Below are positions 36,061-48,019 of a DNA stretch of 64,000 nucleotides, piece by piece. The position numbers and the translations under genes were made by a program. This DNA is from Eleusine coracana subsp. coracana (taxonomy: Eukaryota; Streptophyta; Magnoliopsida; Poales; Poaceae): positions 12,287,501-12,351,500 of the forward strand of contig CM064427.1 in the NCBI GenBank assembly GCA_032690845.1, given 5' to 3'. Positions within the stretch are counted from its first letter, which is position 1; each line of letters begins with the position of its first letter. The notes under the pieces are model-generated. The model was not told the origin of the DNA. It saw only the letters and a list, made by a program, of their open reading frames with translations, and did not search any database.

Positions 36061-36249
36061 GGTGATTCTGGAACCATAAAACACCTTCTCCATCTTCTCG
36101 AAAACATTGTACCTTAGCATCGCCCTCTTTTAGTCTCCTTCTGAGATGTGATATACCAATATCATTTTTCTGGGCTGCTACTATTTCTTCCCGTAAGCTA
36201 GGGATTAGTGCTAGGTTATAGAGGGCTCCGTGGGGTGTTACTTGAACAT

Positions 36250-37406
36250 AATGACCATCTTGGACTTGCGGGCTAACCAGGATGTGGTGGCATTGAGCCT
36301 TGCGGCTTAGTGCGTCAGCCACGACATTAGCCTTTCCTGGATGGTAGTGCACTTCCAACTCATAGTCCTTAATCAATTCCAACCAGTGGTGTTGTCTCAT
36401 GTTTAGGTGATCTTGAGTGAAAATGTACTTCAATCTTTTGTGGTCAGTGTATATACGAACTAAATTCCCAAGGAGGTAATGTCTCCACATCTTTAAGGCT
36501 AACACCACTGCTGCTAACTCCAAATCATGTGCGGGGTAATTCTGTTCATGCTTCCTCAATTGCCTTGATCCATAGGCAATGACTCTCCCATCTCGCATGA
36601 GCACGCATCCTAATCCAATACCCAAAGCATCACAATAGACATCGAACGGTTTCCCCAGGTCCGGTTGAGCTAATACTGGGGCCGTGGTCAGGTGCTTCTT
36701 CAAGGTTTGAAAAGCACTTTCGCAGCCTTCATCCCATATCAATTTCTTGTCCTTCTTAAAGAACTCGGTCATGGGCTTTGCAATTTTGGAGAAGTTGGGG
36801 ATGAAACGGCGCTAGTAACCAGCTAATCCTAGAAAACTGCGTATATAAAATACGGTCTTCGGGGTCTTCCAATTCAGTACATCTCTTACTTTGCTAGGAT
36901 CTACCGCTATGCCTTCTTCCGAGATAATATGGCCTAAAAATGGTACTTGCTTCGACCAAAACTCGCATTTGCCAAACTTAGCATATAGCTGGTGCTCCCT
37001 TAACCTCTGTTGTACAACACGAAGATGCTCTGCATGTTCTTCTAATTACTACTAGACTAGGATGTCGTCAATGAACACCAGTACAAACTTGTCCAACTCT
37101 GGCATGAACACCGAGTTCATGAGATACATGAAGCGTGCTAGTGTGTTTGTCAAACCAAACGACATCACTAATTTGATGGTATCCAGACCGGAGATCGATC
37201 TTGGAGAAAACCTTGGCTCCTATTAACTGATCAAAGAGAATATCAATGTGGGGCAGTGGATACTTGTTCTTGATAGTCACGGCATTGAGGGGTCGGTAAT
37301 CCACACATAGCCACAAGGTCTCATCCTTCTTTTTCACGAACAGTGCCGGACAACCCCAAGGTGAAGAACCATGTCGGATGAATCCCTTATCCAGCAGCTC
37401 CTTCAA
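36250..37406 (-). pseudogene. Tekay-type reverse transcriptase and RNase H, broken
   Basis: RT begins in MKELLDKGFIRHGSSPWG (37406) and runs through FVKKKDETLWLCVDYRPLN and FSKIDLRSGYHQI. About 20-25 residues expected after SGYHQI, including the segment before MSFGLTN, are missing. The frame then changes, and the catalytic motif is read as VFIDDIL at about 37075-37055, followed by stops. The thumb region (LYAKFGKCEFW) is near 36970. RNase H occupies 36772-36250 in one open frame: VYCDALGIGLGCVLM has its first Asp, DHKRLKYIFTQDHLN follows, and NVVADALSRK closes it. Confidence 0.88.
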
Positions 37407-37619
37407 CTACTCCTTTAACTCAGCTAGTTCCTTGGGTGCCATTTTATACGGCCTTTTGTATATGGGTGCCGTTCCTGGCTGAAGCTCGATCTTGAACTCA
37501 ACATCCCGATCCGGTGGGAGTCCAGGGAGATCGTGAGGGAATACGTCCTGAAATTCCCTAACCACTAGAATATCCTTTATCTGCCCGGCCGTTGTGTGGT
37601 GATTTCTTGGTGCGGCTAG

Positions 37620-38036
37620 TTAGGGAGGTAGTAACCGGAAGCTTACGCTACCATGGGTGGGAGAGTTTGGGTGTATGGTGTAGGCGTCTATGTCCAATAT
37701 AGCCTTATGTTGCCTCATCCAACGCATGCCCAGAATGATGTCCATGTTGCACCCCTCCAAGACCATGCACTTGGTAGGGTAGACTTTTGCTCCTAGGGTT
37801 ATTGGGAGTTTCTCAATTTCATAGAGAGCAGGGGTTTGCCCACCAGCTGATCTAATGGTGTATCGTGCTTTCATAAGGGTGTGAGGCAGCCGAAACTTAT
37901 CAACAAAGGATCCACTAACAAAGCTATGTGATGCCCCCGAATCAAATAGAACTAGTGCGGGGTGGTTTCGAACAGAGAACATACCAGAGAGGATGGGGAT
38001 GTTCTCCGGAATCAACTCCAGGGTGGTGTTGTTCAC
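37620..38036 (-). pseudogene. Tekay-type retropepsin (gag-pol protease)
   Basis: An aspartic protease domain that would process Gag-Pol. ALVLFDSGASHSFVS carries the D-S-G active site of retropepsins, and NMDIILGMRWM is the expected downstream I-L-G-M motif. The domain itself looks complete in this frame, but it is separated from gag by a frame change and from RT by stops, so it is part of a dead polyprotein. Confidence 0.85.
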
Positions 38037-38139
38037 GCAGCCAGTGCGGACTGGTCCCCTGTTGTTGCGGTTGTTGTTGTTGCTGCTGTTGTTGTTCCTT
38101 AGCGGGTTCTAGTCAGTGCTCTTCTTGGGGTGCGGGCAC

Positions 38140-39152
38140 TCCCTCGAGAAGTGTCCAAGACGACCGCAGTTGTAGCAGGGGAAGGGTCCAGCCTGGGCGT
38201 TCTGTTGCTATGGCGGGTGGTACCCACCTTGGCCCTGCTGCTGATGTGGTGCCTAGGGTTGCTTCTGTGCTGGCTCAGGTGGGCGCACACATGGTGCCGG
38301 CACGGGGGCGGAACGGTACCTCTGTCTAGATGGGGTGGTGTACACCATGCGAAACTTCTGCGGGGGTCCACTGGAGGGCCCCATAGCACTTACGGACCTC
38401 TTCCGCTCTGCCATCACTTTGCGATATCCATCTTCCACGATGATAGCGTTGTTGACAAATTCAGCGAATGTACCGCCCCTGTTAAGGTTGAGGCGGTCCT
38501 GCAGCTCTGCACTTAGCCCCTCCAAGAAATGGTCCTTGCGCTTGGCGGGGGTGTCAACTTGTTCCAGGCCATATAGCGCCAACCGGTTGAACTCTTCACA
38601 GTACTCCTCGACGCTGCGGTTGCCTTGCTTCAGTGCGGCGAATTCACGTGCCTTCCTACGGACGAGCCCCGTAGAGATATAGTGAGCACGGAACGCATCT
38701 TTGAAGTCGTCCCAAGTGATCTGTTGGTCCGCACCAACAGAGGTGACATGGTTACCCCGCCATGCCCTAGCTGCGCCATACAGCTGCTGTGCTGCGAACA
38801 ACGTCTTCTGCACGGACGTGCAGTTAAGGAATCCAAATTTGGACTCAAGCATGCGAAGAAAATTCTCCACTTCCATGGGCTTAGTGGTTGAGCTGAATGT
38901 GGGTGGCCTGGTGGCGAGGAAGTTAGCGTAGGTGCTGTTCTGCGGTGCGCTGTCATTGTTGCCCCTAGCATTTCGGGCTGCTAGGTTCGGCTGCTGCTGG
39001 CTTTCAATCATGGTGGCGAAGAAATGCGCCATCATCTGCATGGGGTTGGGTGGCGGCGGTGGTGGAGTCCCTTGTGGAGAGTCGTTCCCCGTAGCCCTGA
39101 AACCTTCGGGCTGCTCGCCATGAAGCTCGTTGGTATTGCGGGTGCGCACCAT
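38140..39152 (-). pseudogene. Tekay-type Gag with CCHC zinc knuckle
   Basis: The capsid/nucleocapsid protein. The start is taken as the ATG at 39152 (MVRTRNTNELHGEQPEG), since the upstream in-frame ATG falls in a probable intron. PNPMQMMAHFFATMIES precedes the retrotrans-gag domain (FLRMLESKFGFLNCTSVQK ... EFAALKQGNRSVEEYCEEFNRLALYG). The frame remains open to 38253. The zinc knuckle CYNCGRLGHFSREC (C-x2-C-x4-H-x4-C) is read in another frame at about 38190-38150, so a frameshift lies between. An apparent splice acceptor, TTCTTACATTTCAG, ends two bases before the ATG. Confidence 0.88.
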
Positions 39153-39465
39153 TCTGAAATGTAAGAATAAGGATTCCAATTAGTCTCTTATCCAACATGA
39201 TCATTACAGGTTACCAAATCAAATAACACAGCAACACAGGGCAGCAATATGGTAAACAACATAATTCTGATAAAAGCTAAAATTTCCAAGTTAACACAGG
39301 TCCTAATACAAGTCAACAGTTCCATACTTGGAATATGTGGCTATCGAGTTTCCAAAAGCTATTCACGTGGGTGATCCCCAAAATACAACAGCCACGCGTG
39401 GAGCATCAAAAGCTACCCATCTACCATGCTCTACATGTACAATCTAGTCGTGTCTACTACGACTA

Positions 39466-40422
39466 CTAATCCCTATCTCCGGCGGTACCAGAGGGTCCTG
39501 GATGGTCTGCGCCAGTCAGAGCGGGTGGCTCGTAGTCCACGTCAGACTCCTTGCCCACGTCCTCCTCGGGGTCCTCCTCTGCGGGTGCTGCCGGTGGCGC
39601 AACAATCGCATCCAAGGGAGCCTGGAGGTCCTGGTTCTCGTGAGCCAGGGTCTCCAGGTCCTCCGCCATAAGGTCCATCTTCTGCTGGGCACTCGCTAGC
39701 TGCTGCTACAGGTGCTCGTTGTGGTTGGCACGCTGCTGCATAATCAAACCCCGTCTGTCCACCTCCTGCGAGAGAGTGTCTCGCTGCCCAGTGACCTCCG
39801 TCACGCGAGTCTCACTTGCCTCAAGAGCAGCGGTCAACTGCTGAATCTCTCTCTGCTGTGCATCGACCCATGCCTGCAGGTTGTTCCTCTGCACCCACAC
39901 TTGCTCAGCGTCCGCTAGTAAGATCCTGTTGCAGCTGCTAGACTCCTCATCCAAGTTGAGGAGATACTCGGAGTAGTGAGATACATGGTGGTATCCCACG
40001 TGGTACTCCAGGTAGTCATCGCGGGAGACGCGTCTCATGTGCCTGTGCCATACCGGGTCAGCCTGGTTCCAAATGGGGATTATCTCGAACGGAGTCCCCG
40101 AGAGCGCTGCTATGTTGCGCCCACAGAAGTGAGTGAGAGCCTGATGGGCGACTCTCTCCAGGCCGTCCCTGAGGCTTCCAGCCGTGACTGTGCTCTTCAT
40201 CCCCGCCAAGTCGAGGTTCCGCGGGTGTGGGGAGACGCTGATATGCACCTCTGCAAACGGCACACCGTGGCGGCGGGTCTCACGCCCACGGTATGAAGGC
40301 TGCTCCTCATAGCCCAAGGCACATAGCATCTCCCACAGGAGAGTGGGAAAGCCATGGTGGTGTATACCGGTGGTATAACACCACCCGTCGTGCTAGAATA
40401 CCTCAAACCCGTGCTCGTCCAT
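39466..40422 (-). pseudogene. Accessory ORF upstream of gag in the Tekay-type element
   Basis: A sense-strand frame of 318 codons lies between the leader and gag, from the ATG at 40422 (MDEHGFEVF) to the stop at 39466. It contains two in-frame TAG codons, at 40395-40393 and 39708-39706. Between them lies a 216-codon stretch: PTLLWEMLCALGYEEQPSYRG, an EVHISVSPHP strand-like segment, FCGRNIAALSGTPFEIIP, then a long coiled coil from about residue 120 (QVWVQRNNLQAWVDAQQREI ... QRDTLSQEV). The last ~70 codons are a second heptad-like piece and an acidic tail (EEDPEEDVGKESDVDYE). The ATG directly follows TTTGTATTCCAG, an apparent splice acceptor. I do not recognise an enzymatic domain. Function is unknown; a structural or RNA-handling role is conceivable from the coiled coil only. 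Confidence 0.7.
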
Positions 40423-41649
40423 CTGGAATACAAACCCAAATAGTGAGTAATCGTTCCAAACGCAAAGAGTGCAAGTCAACAATAAAACAATATGATGCGA
40501 TGAGTGATACGTGGAATTTAACCACCGTGAGTGGTTATATATTCTAGGGTGGATTCGGTTACTCGCTAAAATGGTACGTTCGGTCCTAGGGTACAGCAGC
40601 CACTTCGTCGAACTTTTAGGCAATCATACTTACAGATTCTACACAGCAATTGAATACTAAAGTGGTAGATTTTTTCACCACCTTTCCAACAAGTACTTAC
40701 TCATCCCCATCCAATACTTGGAACTGGAGATATTCAAATTTTTACCCTACCCGTCGAATTTTCGAACCGGTTTTCTGGACAGAACCGGGTTACTCTAAAT
40801 ATTTGCTCATAGTTCTGCCTTTCCGGTATCAAGCCCGAATTCTTAAACTACCAAAGATGTAGTACCTTTTATAACCTTTCCAGGAAGTGCTCATACAGCC
40901 CTAGGGGTGATCGGAGCAAGGAGTTATGGACTTTACACGATAGGTTAAAAATCTGAATATTCAACTTGCTGACTCGGACGGCCAAAAACGGTATTGTCCG
41001 GTAATCTTTAAACCAAATTTTTTTGCTGGACGTTCAGAGAGTTCGTTCATGATTTCAATAAATATTCATTTGCATGCTTTTGACTCACGAGTGAGAAGAT
41101 ATCGATTTTTATATGGACAACACGTTTGCTGAAATTTCAGTTTCATCTTACTGTCTTGATGCTTTAATATTTTTTCATGAATGCATATGATTTTGGCCTA
41201 CACGTCCTCAAAAAATAAAATTTAGTCACGAATACGACCATACGTATAGTCGGTGGCAATCGATCTCTCAAGTTAGTCGTATGCTACACGTTTTCTTACT
41301 CGATTCACGGTTAGCGTACCTGTAGAAGATTCATTTCGGAAACAATACATCAAATCAAAAGAAACGAGCCAAAAATAATCCCTTATTGTTGTCCTAGGGC
41401 AGGACACTGATGTTTTACGCAATCAGCCCACGTTCACACCATTGTGCAAGCTTCCCATGTTACTGTCCACTAGGTGGGACACATACCTGAGTTAACGATG
41501 CCGTAGGTGCAATATTTTAACAAACAACCTCCTACAGTTAGCTTTGCCACCTGGATCATAACTAATAATAACCTATTGGGCACGTCCTCACACATTCGTT
41601 ACGGGGTTTTAAAAAATATGTCTTTGAATGTTGCACTATTCCCGAGATA
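40423..41649 (-). other. Leader of the Tekay-type element
   Basis: About 1.2 kb between the primer-binding site and the accessory ORF. It has no coding frame of note and is AT-rich in parts. It should hold the packaging signal and, if the acceptors before the accessory ORF and gag are used, the splice donor. I could not single out a donor. Confidence 0.5.
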
Positions 41650-41661
41650 GCTCTGATACCA
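41650..41661 (-). promoter_or_regulatory. Primer-binding site of the Tekay-type element (initiator tRNA-Met type)
   Basis: The minus strand reads TGGTATCAGAGC, three bases after the 5' LTR. This is the standard plant sequence complementary to the 3' end of initiator methionine tRNA. Confidence 0.93.
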
Positions 41662-41664
41662 CGC

Positions 41665-44600
41665 TGTCACGGAACCGTCTTACCACGGAGACGGCTCCGT
41701 TCCAGGATCTTCCTCGGGTGGCGACACGCGCTATGACGCCCAATAGTACAACACATGACAGAAGCAAATAATTACAACAAGAGCATAGGTAGAGAAAAGA
41801 GTTTTATATAAATCGGAAGTTATATTACAAACCAGAGTTTTATCAAAACTAAATTACGGAAGCGAACTGTTCAACATTGGTTCAGCTAGTTCGACGGAAT
41901 AGATAAGATACAGTCGCCCTCTCACGACGACATACAGGGAACAACCCGGCCATAATAGGTGCCTTGCCCAAGCACCGTACCGGCAAGCAAGGAACTACTC
42001 CTCATCTTCATTCGTGCACAGCTCCCACTCAATGTTCCAGCAGTCGAGGCGCTGGCCCTCCCTGTGGAATCTTCCACCACAGTGGCAGTCTCCGCCCTGG
42101 TCATCTGAAAACCACATAGAGCTACGCCCTGATTAACTAATTTACTCAACAAGACTGATCCATCAAAATGGCCAACTACAGCCAACACCAAGACATGCAA
42201 TGGCTAGGGATAGGGTTTATATTGCCAGAAAGCAAGGCTAATAGTGGATCCTTATTTTCCAAGTTTTAGCAGCAAGTTAAGTTGTCATGCGGAATAATAA
42301 ATTTAGTTTGCACTAAAGCTATAACAAACAAGGTTGCAAAACAATGCTTAATAATTTCAAACAGCAGTGTTAAACCCATTCATCAACATAATTGCTTCCG
42401 ACACTGTTCTGTAGCAGCGATCAAGTGGTACTCGTTACTGTGAGGGGCAGCGTTTCGAATTGATTTACATCCTGCAGGAGAAACCTGCTTGCACGACCCA
42501 TACGTGCTTCCTAGAAGCCGCATGGAGCAACTTTTCGCTTACGGTACCGTAGGGTCTTCCGGGTCCAGACTCCCCCGAGAAGGGTCCCCAACGCGATGTG
42601 CCCCGTGCCGCCTTCCGTGGGTGGATTGCTCCCTCCTCTCAGCCCTAGTTCCACCAAATAAGGAAGAAGGCTATCTTCCGACTAGGCAGTAGTCGTCGCT
42701 ACGTCAGTTTACTAGACCCATAACTCCATCATGCAAACAGTACGTTCAAACTTGATCCCATGGGCCGGACACGAGGCGTAGCCTTAGGTGACTCGGACGG
42801 GGCTACCTCCTTGAAGACAAACTGTCCTTCCCTTTCCACCTAATTGCCCGTCCGGTCTTCATTGTGATCCTATCCACACCTTTCTTAATCCGTCATCATT
42901 CCCCAGGCGTAACATTTTCTATCTACGAGTGGTCTCCATACCACTCGGTGAATGGTCGTCCTAAATTAAGTAGAGCGACTACCGGCCTGAGGCTAAATAT
43001 CGGGAAGGAGGAACCTACTGCACGCTAGGGTTTCAATCAACTCCTATCACTTAATGCGCAGTCAAGCCTATATCCCTAACTAGTGATAGAGTAAAACTTA
43101 AAATGGGTGGGATGCACCGGGACATGCCTGGGTTCTGCTCCTGGTCAGCTGCGACACCACCGGCTCCTTCTGGCTCCTGCTCCGGTCCCATCTCCACTTG
43201 GTTCACTATGTGATCTATATGATGCAAAAGATGATGCTTATGAGAGAAGATTCATGGCACTTCCCCAATAAATAGGTTAATGTACACTATTTATCGTGGA
43301 AGTGAGCAGGGTGTGTTGATTAGTTCAGCAATATAACGTATTTGGTGGAGGCACAGGGTGAGGGCGTTTAGTGTATTTCCTTCATGGACTCTAGTATTTA
43401 ATCGTGATGACGTTGTATAAAAATATGGAGGTCGCGATGACCGGATAGAGGTGCAACATATACATTACCAAGCAGTGCTGGTCAAGGCATTACCTACAGC
43501 TTATATGATGTTTATCATGAAAGACATAGTAGTCCAACCTACATTTCGGAATGAATTTATAACGCCCAGTGAATTATTAGAGCTACCATACTATTAATTA
43601 TTTTAGCCCAGTTCTGGAAACCAAATGCACATGGGAAATTTACTGCAAGTAGATCATGCCAGGGGTGAATTATGGCCCAAGTTTCATTGACATGCAATGA
43701 GCCAATAATTTTAATTAATTAACATAAGGAAAAAGGTGTTAATTTAATTATAGCTAATATACAGAGACTCACCCTAAGGCATTTTCCAGGGAGACTAGAA
43801 ACTGAAAAACCTATTTGGTGGCCACGTTTCAAGATTTTATCAGCTCCCTATAATTAGTTATGAATTTATAAAGGTTTTTATTATTTATTTTAATCCTAAA
43901 CATAAAACTAACATGCAACATGATTTAGCATTTTTCTACAGTAGTATGTGTTTAGAGGAACTCATAGAAATTTAGTTTGCTCGAAAATCATTAGTGGTGA
44001 ATTAGATATGCATTTTACAAGTTTCTAGCAATTTCTAAAACAAATAAACTAAAGGAAAAAGATTAATTAGGCTGGAGCCAATGGAATTTGGGCCACACGG
44101 GGGCTACAGCGCGAAAGGCCCCAGATCCGGGTGCAGCCACACCGGATCCGGGACGCGCGGCCCATGGTGGGGCACCGCCAGCTCACGCGGAGCTGGGCGG
44201 CGCCGCCATCGGAGCGGGGGCGCGCGGTGGTCGCGGGCCCGGGGAGCTCATCACCGGGAACGGGGCTACCGTCACGAGCTCGGAGGTGTGGGTGGAGGGG
44301 AGTTGCGCTCGCCGTGGGGGTCGCCGGAGCTTCAGGAACGGGAGCTCGGCGGAGGAAATAATGCGGGCCGCACGATGCTTCTCGTGGGACGGGGTTGGGT
44401 CGAGGTGGAAGAGGAGGAGCTTGCGCACGGTTGGAGTCGTCGGTCCGAGCCGGGACAGCACGAGGCGACAGTGTGGTGAGGTAATCCGAGGTCAACAATG
44501 GCGCCAGCGATAGGGGGGGGGGAGAAGGAGAGAAAGGAGAGGCCAAAGGAGGAAATGGGAGGGGGTGCCAGTTCGGGGAGGGATGCGGCCTCGGTTTCAG

Positions 44601-45181
44601 GGCGGTCAGCCCGACTGGGAGAGGCCGAGCGTCGGCGTACGGCTGCCACGCGGCGCCAAGGCACCGAGCGCCCGGGCCCGCGCGGAAGAAGGAGGAGAGA
44701 GTGGCGACTGACACGTGGGACCCACTCCCTTTTTCTTTTTTGTTAGTTTTTGAAACAGCGCTGTCTTAATAATTTTGTAGATTTAAAAATATAGATCCCA
44801 TGGGAAATCTACAAATATGTGCGTGTTCCTCGTGATGTACTCTATATTACAAAAATGATAGTACTCAATGGTTGTCTCTGGAATTTAAATGAAAAAGTTT
44901 TAAAGAGGGGTAGTTTTGGACCCTTTAGGCATTTATTTAGGCCCCCTAATCAAGGGATAAAATTCTGAAAAAATCCTTAAAATTCTACTCCACCATGAGC
45001 ATCAAAATATATGTTTGGTAGGTATTAGTCATGTTGAAAAATCTGGACTTGTAGCTCAAGTGGCATTCAAATATGCTTAACTTGAATTCAAATTTGTAAA
45101 TTTCAGTTCAAAGTTTCGCGTTTTACGCTCTTGTGATTCCTAAGGTGTTGTTCTTGGAATGTTTATGACTCTATGGTATCA
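41665..45181 (-). repeat. 5' LTR of the Tekay-type element (copy 3)
   Basis: 3517 bp. On the minus strand it starts TGATACCATAGAGTCATAAA at 45181 and ends GTAAGACGGTTCCGTGACA at 41665. It is the partner of the LTR at 31189-34699. Motif order and the GC-rich block (about 44080-44720) agree with the other copies. Confidence 0.93.
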
Positions 45182-45368
45182 CAGTATACTAGCTCACAAT
45201 GACTCAACTCCATGGACTGCTGCCTTCGAGTGGCACACCGCTCTCCCGAAGTAGCACTCTGGGAGACCCCCAACTGACTAATGATCAATCCACTTCGCAA
45301 GTAACAAAAGAGAACACCCCAAAGTACATCCATCACAGCCGGATGCACCCATTGACCCAAAAGACCCG

Positions 45369-46320
45369 GTGCAGCGTCCTGAACAACCATCAAGTTCAAA
45401 TCCTCCGGGAAGTAGCACCCCAACCTTAGCGGCAGTAGCGCAAGAATTGGAACTATTAGCCAAAAGAGTTGAGCACCTTGAGCAACTCAAGCAGCAGCTG
45501 CTACAGGAGCAAGAGCTACAAAGCAAAGCGCTGTTAGAGAGAGAGAAAGCCTTGCAAGAGAAGGAATACATAGCCCAGCTTAGACTGAAAAATCTGCAAC
45601 TTGCGAAAGAAGTTGAGGAACTCCAAAGAACCATCGGTAGAGCGAGTCGCCAAGAATCAAACCCAATGCCTGAAGCTCATCCGTATATCGAGAAAGGAGT
45701 ACCATTTATGCCAAGTCATCGACCGCTATCCACAGAAGTACTGCCAATTCAAAGGGCAAGCACATTGGGCGTAATCGCCAAAGACTCACCCCTCTCCGAG
45801 GGGTTGCAGAGGGCACCATACCCACCACAGTTCAGAATGATACCGTTGGCCAAGTTCAGGGGAAATTCCCACCCAAGGCAATTCCTCATGAGCTATGATG
45901 CAGCAATCATATCAGCAAGAGGAGATGAGACAACATTGGCAAAAGCATTCGTTTGCGCACTCGAAGAATCGGCTCTGAATTGGTATTTTAACATACCTCC
46001 TGGTTCACTGTACAACTAGGAAAATATTAGGGACAAGGTGGTAGCAAGTTTTTGAGGGTTCTGCACCATCATGGAGCCATCGCACGAGCTACTGAATATA
46101 ACTCAGCAAGAAAATGAGCTATTACATGATTACTACAGAAGGTTCCTTGCCCTTCGGGCTTAGGCACCCAGTGTCACAGACGAAGCAACAATAAGCACGG
46201 TGCTTCGAGGCATGCGAGCATGCCAGATGTCATCTTACTATGCGCAGACACCCCCGCATACAATGCAGACACTGTGCATAAAGTTTGAAGAATACATCAG
46301 GTCTGATGTAGATTACAAAA
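45369..46320 (+). pseudogene. TAT-type Gag of the outer element
   Basis: The gag frame opens at MQRPEQPSSSNPPGSS. A coiled coil follows at residues ~20-95 (QELELLAKRVEHLEQLKQQL ... KNLQLAKEVEELQRTIG). From about residue 150 comes the retrotrans-gag domain (FRMIPLAKFRGNSHPRQFLM, then CALEESALNWYFNIPPGSL). An in-frame TAG at 46017 interrupts the domain. The frame then continues with ENIRDKVVASF, LHDYYRRFLALRA and MRACQMSSYY to 46320, with further stops. It would form the capsid; here it is inactive. No zinc knuckle was found before the protease. Confidence 0.8.
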
Positions 46321-46321
46321 G

Positions 46322-46882
46322 GTGCAACCAGAGCTAGAGCAAAAACCGCAATCAACCACACAACAATTGGTAAAAAGTGTTTTCACAGAAGGGCTTGTCA
46401 TCAAATCAAAATGGTCTCATATCCCCATCACATTCACAGTGTTAGATCTCAATCTCAAGGCTTATCTGCACGTTGATGCATTTGTAATCGAAGCCCACAT
46501 CCACACTTGGATGGTCAGTAAAGTCCATATAGACAATAGCAGTCAAGCAGGCATATTATTCATAAATGCCTTCGAATAGATGGGCCTCAGCAAAAGTTCC
46601 TCCTAGCCATCAAATGTACCACTCATAGGCTTCGGAGGAAAAAGAATCACTCACATGGGCACAATTTCTCTTTCTGTGTCGTTCGGCAATACTCAGAACC
46701 CCTGGATGAAGTATGTAACATTTGATGTAGTGGATCTCAATCACCCATTCAATGTCATATTTGGTCGAGGCGCCATTAACACCTTCGAGCCTGTTGTCCA
46801 TGGTGCATATCTATGTATGAAGATTCCAGCAGCAGAAGGGGTCATCACAGTTAGAGCAACTAGCAGATGGCAAGGGACATAG
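46322..46882 (+). pseudogene. TAT-type retropepsin, active site altered
   Basis: Protease domain. SKVHIDNSSQAGILFINAF corresponds to the family's V-D-G-G/S-S-A-D-I-L-F motif, but the residue after the catalytic Asp is Asn, so the D-G/D-S pattern is lost. The second half (MKYVTFDVVDLNHPFNVIFG, then RGAINTFEPVVH) is the typical Y-N-x-I-x-G-R end. A stop (46577) and a frame change separate the two halves. Confidence 0.75.
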
Positions 46883-47382
46883 AACAAGGTTATGCTCCGG
46901 GGGAAAGAAACTATAACAACATACAAGTCTTCACCCAAGAGCAACTGGAAGAAGAGGAAAGAGCCCAAAAAGCTCGTGAGCAACATATGGCAAATGCAAG
47001 AGAAGAAGCACGTTGTCACAACAAAGAAAGAATCACAATATAGCCAGATGAAGAAACCAGAAAAGTACTCCTCGATGAGCAAATCCTTGGGGAGTTCACC
47101 ATAATAGGTTCCGGCCTAGATCCCAGAGAAGAAAAAGAATTGCTAGCATTCTTGGGCAAAAATAAAGATGTATTTTCCTGGTCCTCGGCTGACCTTGAAG
47201 GAGTGGACAGAAGCATCATAGAACACAAATTAGAAATAGACACAAAGACCAGACCAAAGAAGCAAAGGCTTCGAAAGATGTCTGATGAAAAAACTGAAGC
47301 CATCAAGGCAAAAGTACAGTGACTCCTCGATGCCTCTGTTATTCACAAAGTCAAATACCCGTGCTGGCTAGCAAACTATGTA

Positions 47383-47900
47383 ATGGTCAGAAAGAAGAAT
47401 GGGCAGTGGAGAATGTGTATAGATTTCACTAATCTCAACAAGGCCTGCCCCAAGGATGATTTTCCATTACCCCGAATCGACCAAATTGTGGATGCAGCGG
47501 CAGAAAGCGAGCTATTGTCTTTGCTTGACTATTTCTCTAGCTACCATCAGATTTGGCTAACGAGGGAAAACGAACAAAAAACAAGTTTTATCACGCCTTT
47601 CGGCACTTATTGTTTTGTAAGGATGCCCAAGGGGTTAAAAAATGCTGGCCCTACATTCTGCTACATGTCTCAGAAAGTTTCTAGTCGTAATTTTGAAAAA
47701 GCGTACACGCCTACGTTGATGACATCATAATAGCAAGCAAGAAAAAGAGCAATCATATTTCAGACCTGGCAAAAACATTTGCAAACCTTCGAGCGGCAAG
47801 GCTAAAGTTGAATCCAGAAAAGTGCGTCTTTGGGATTCGTAAAAGAAAAGTACTTGGTTGCCTAGTATCAGCTAAAGGCAACGAAGCCAACCCCGACAAA
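47383..47900 (+). pseudogene. TAT-type reverse transcriptase
   Basis: RT palm and fingers: MVRKKNGQWRMCIDFTNLNK, ACPKDDFPLPRIDQIVDA, LLDYFSSYHQIWL, FGTYCFVRMPKGLKNAGPTF. The catalytic YVDD is present (YVDDIIIASKKKSNH) but in a different frame from about 47705, after a one- or two-base insertion. The connection motif LNPEKCVFGI follows at about 47810. Upstream, 47150-47320 encodes the usual linker before RT (FLGKNKDVFSWSSADLEGVD). Confidence 0.88.
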
Positions 47901-48019
47901 ACAAAAAAAACACTCAAATGCAAGAGCCCAAGTGCAGGAAAGATATGTAGAAACTTACAGGCAGAATGGCGGCACTGAACCGATTCATATCCAGATCAGC
48001 CGAATGAAGCCTTCCTTAC

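Larger units (their letters stand above)
31189..45183 (-). mobile_element. Tekay-type Ty3/gypsy chromovirus nested in the TAT element
   Basis: A full-length but defective element of about 14 kb on the minus strand: 5' LTR (45181-41665), tRNA-Met-type primer site, leader, accessory ORF, gag, protease, RT, RNase H, integrase with chromodomain, polypurine tract and 3' LTR (34699-31189). GTATA flanks it on both sides (31184-31188 and 45184-45188), a perfect 5-bp target-site duplication, with an extra CA before the right copy. LTRs near 3.5 kb plus a chromodomain point to the Tekay/Del lineage. A sampled ~100-bp LTR stretch differs at about ten positions. Confidence 0.9.

Noticed and set aside
37928..38329. 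Cys-rich plus-strand frame
   Set aside because: Antisense of the Gly/Asn/Gln-rich end of gag; no conserved domain.
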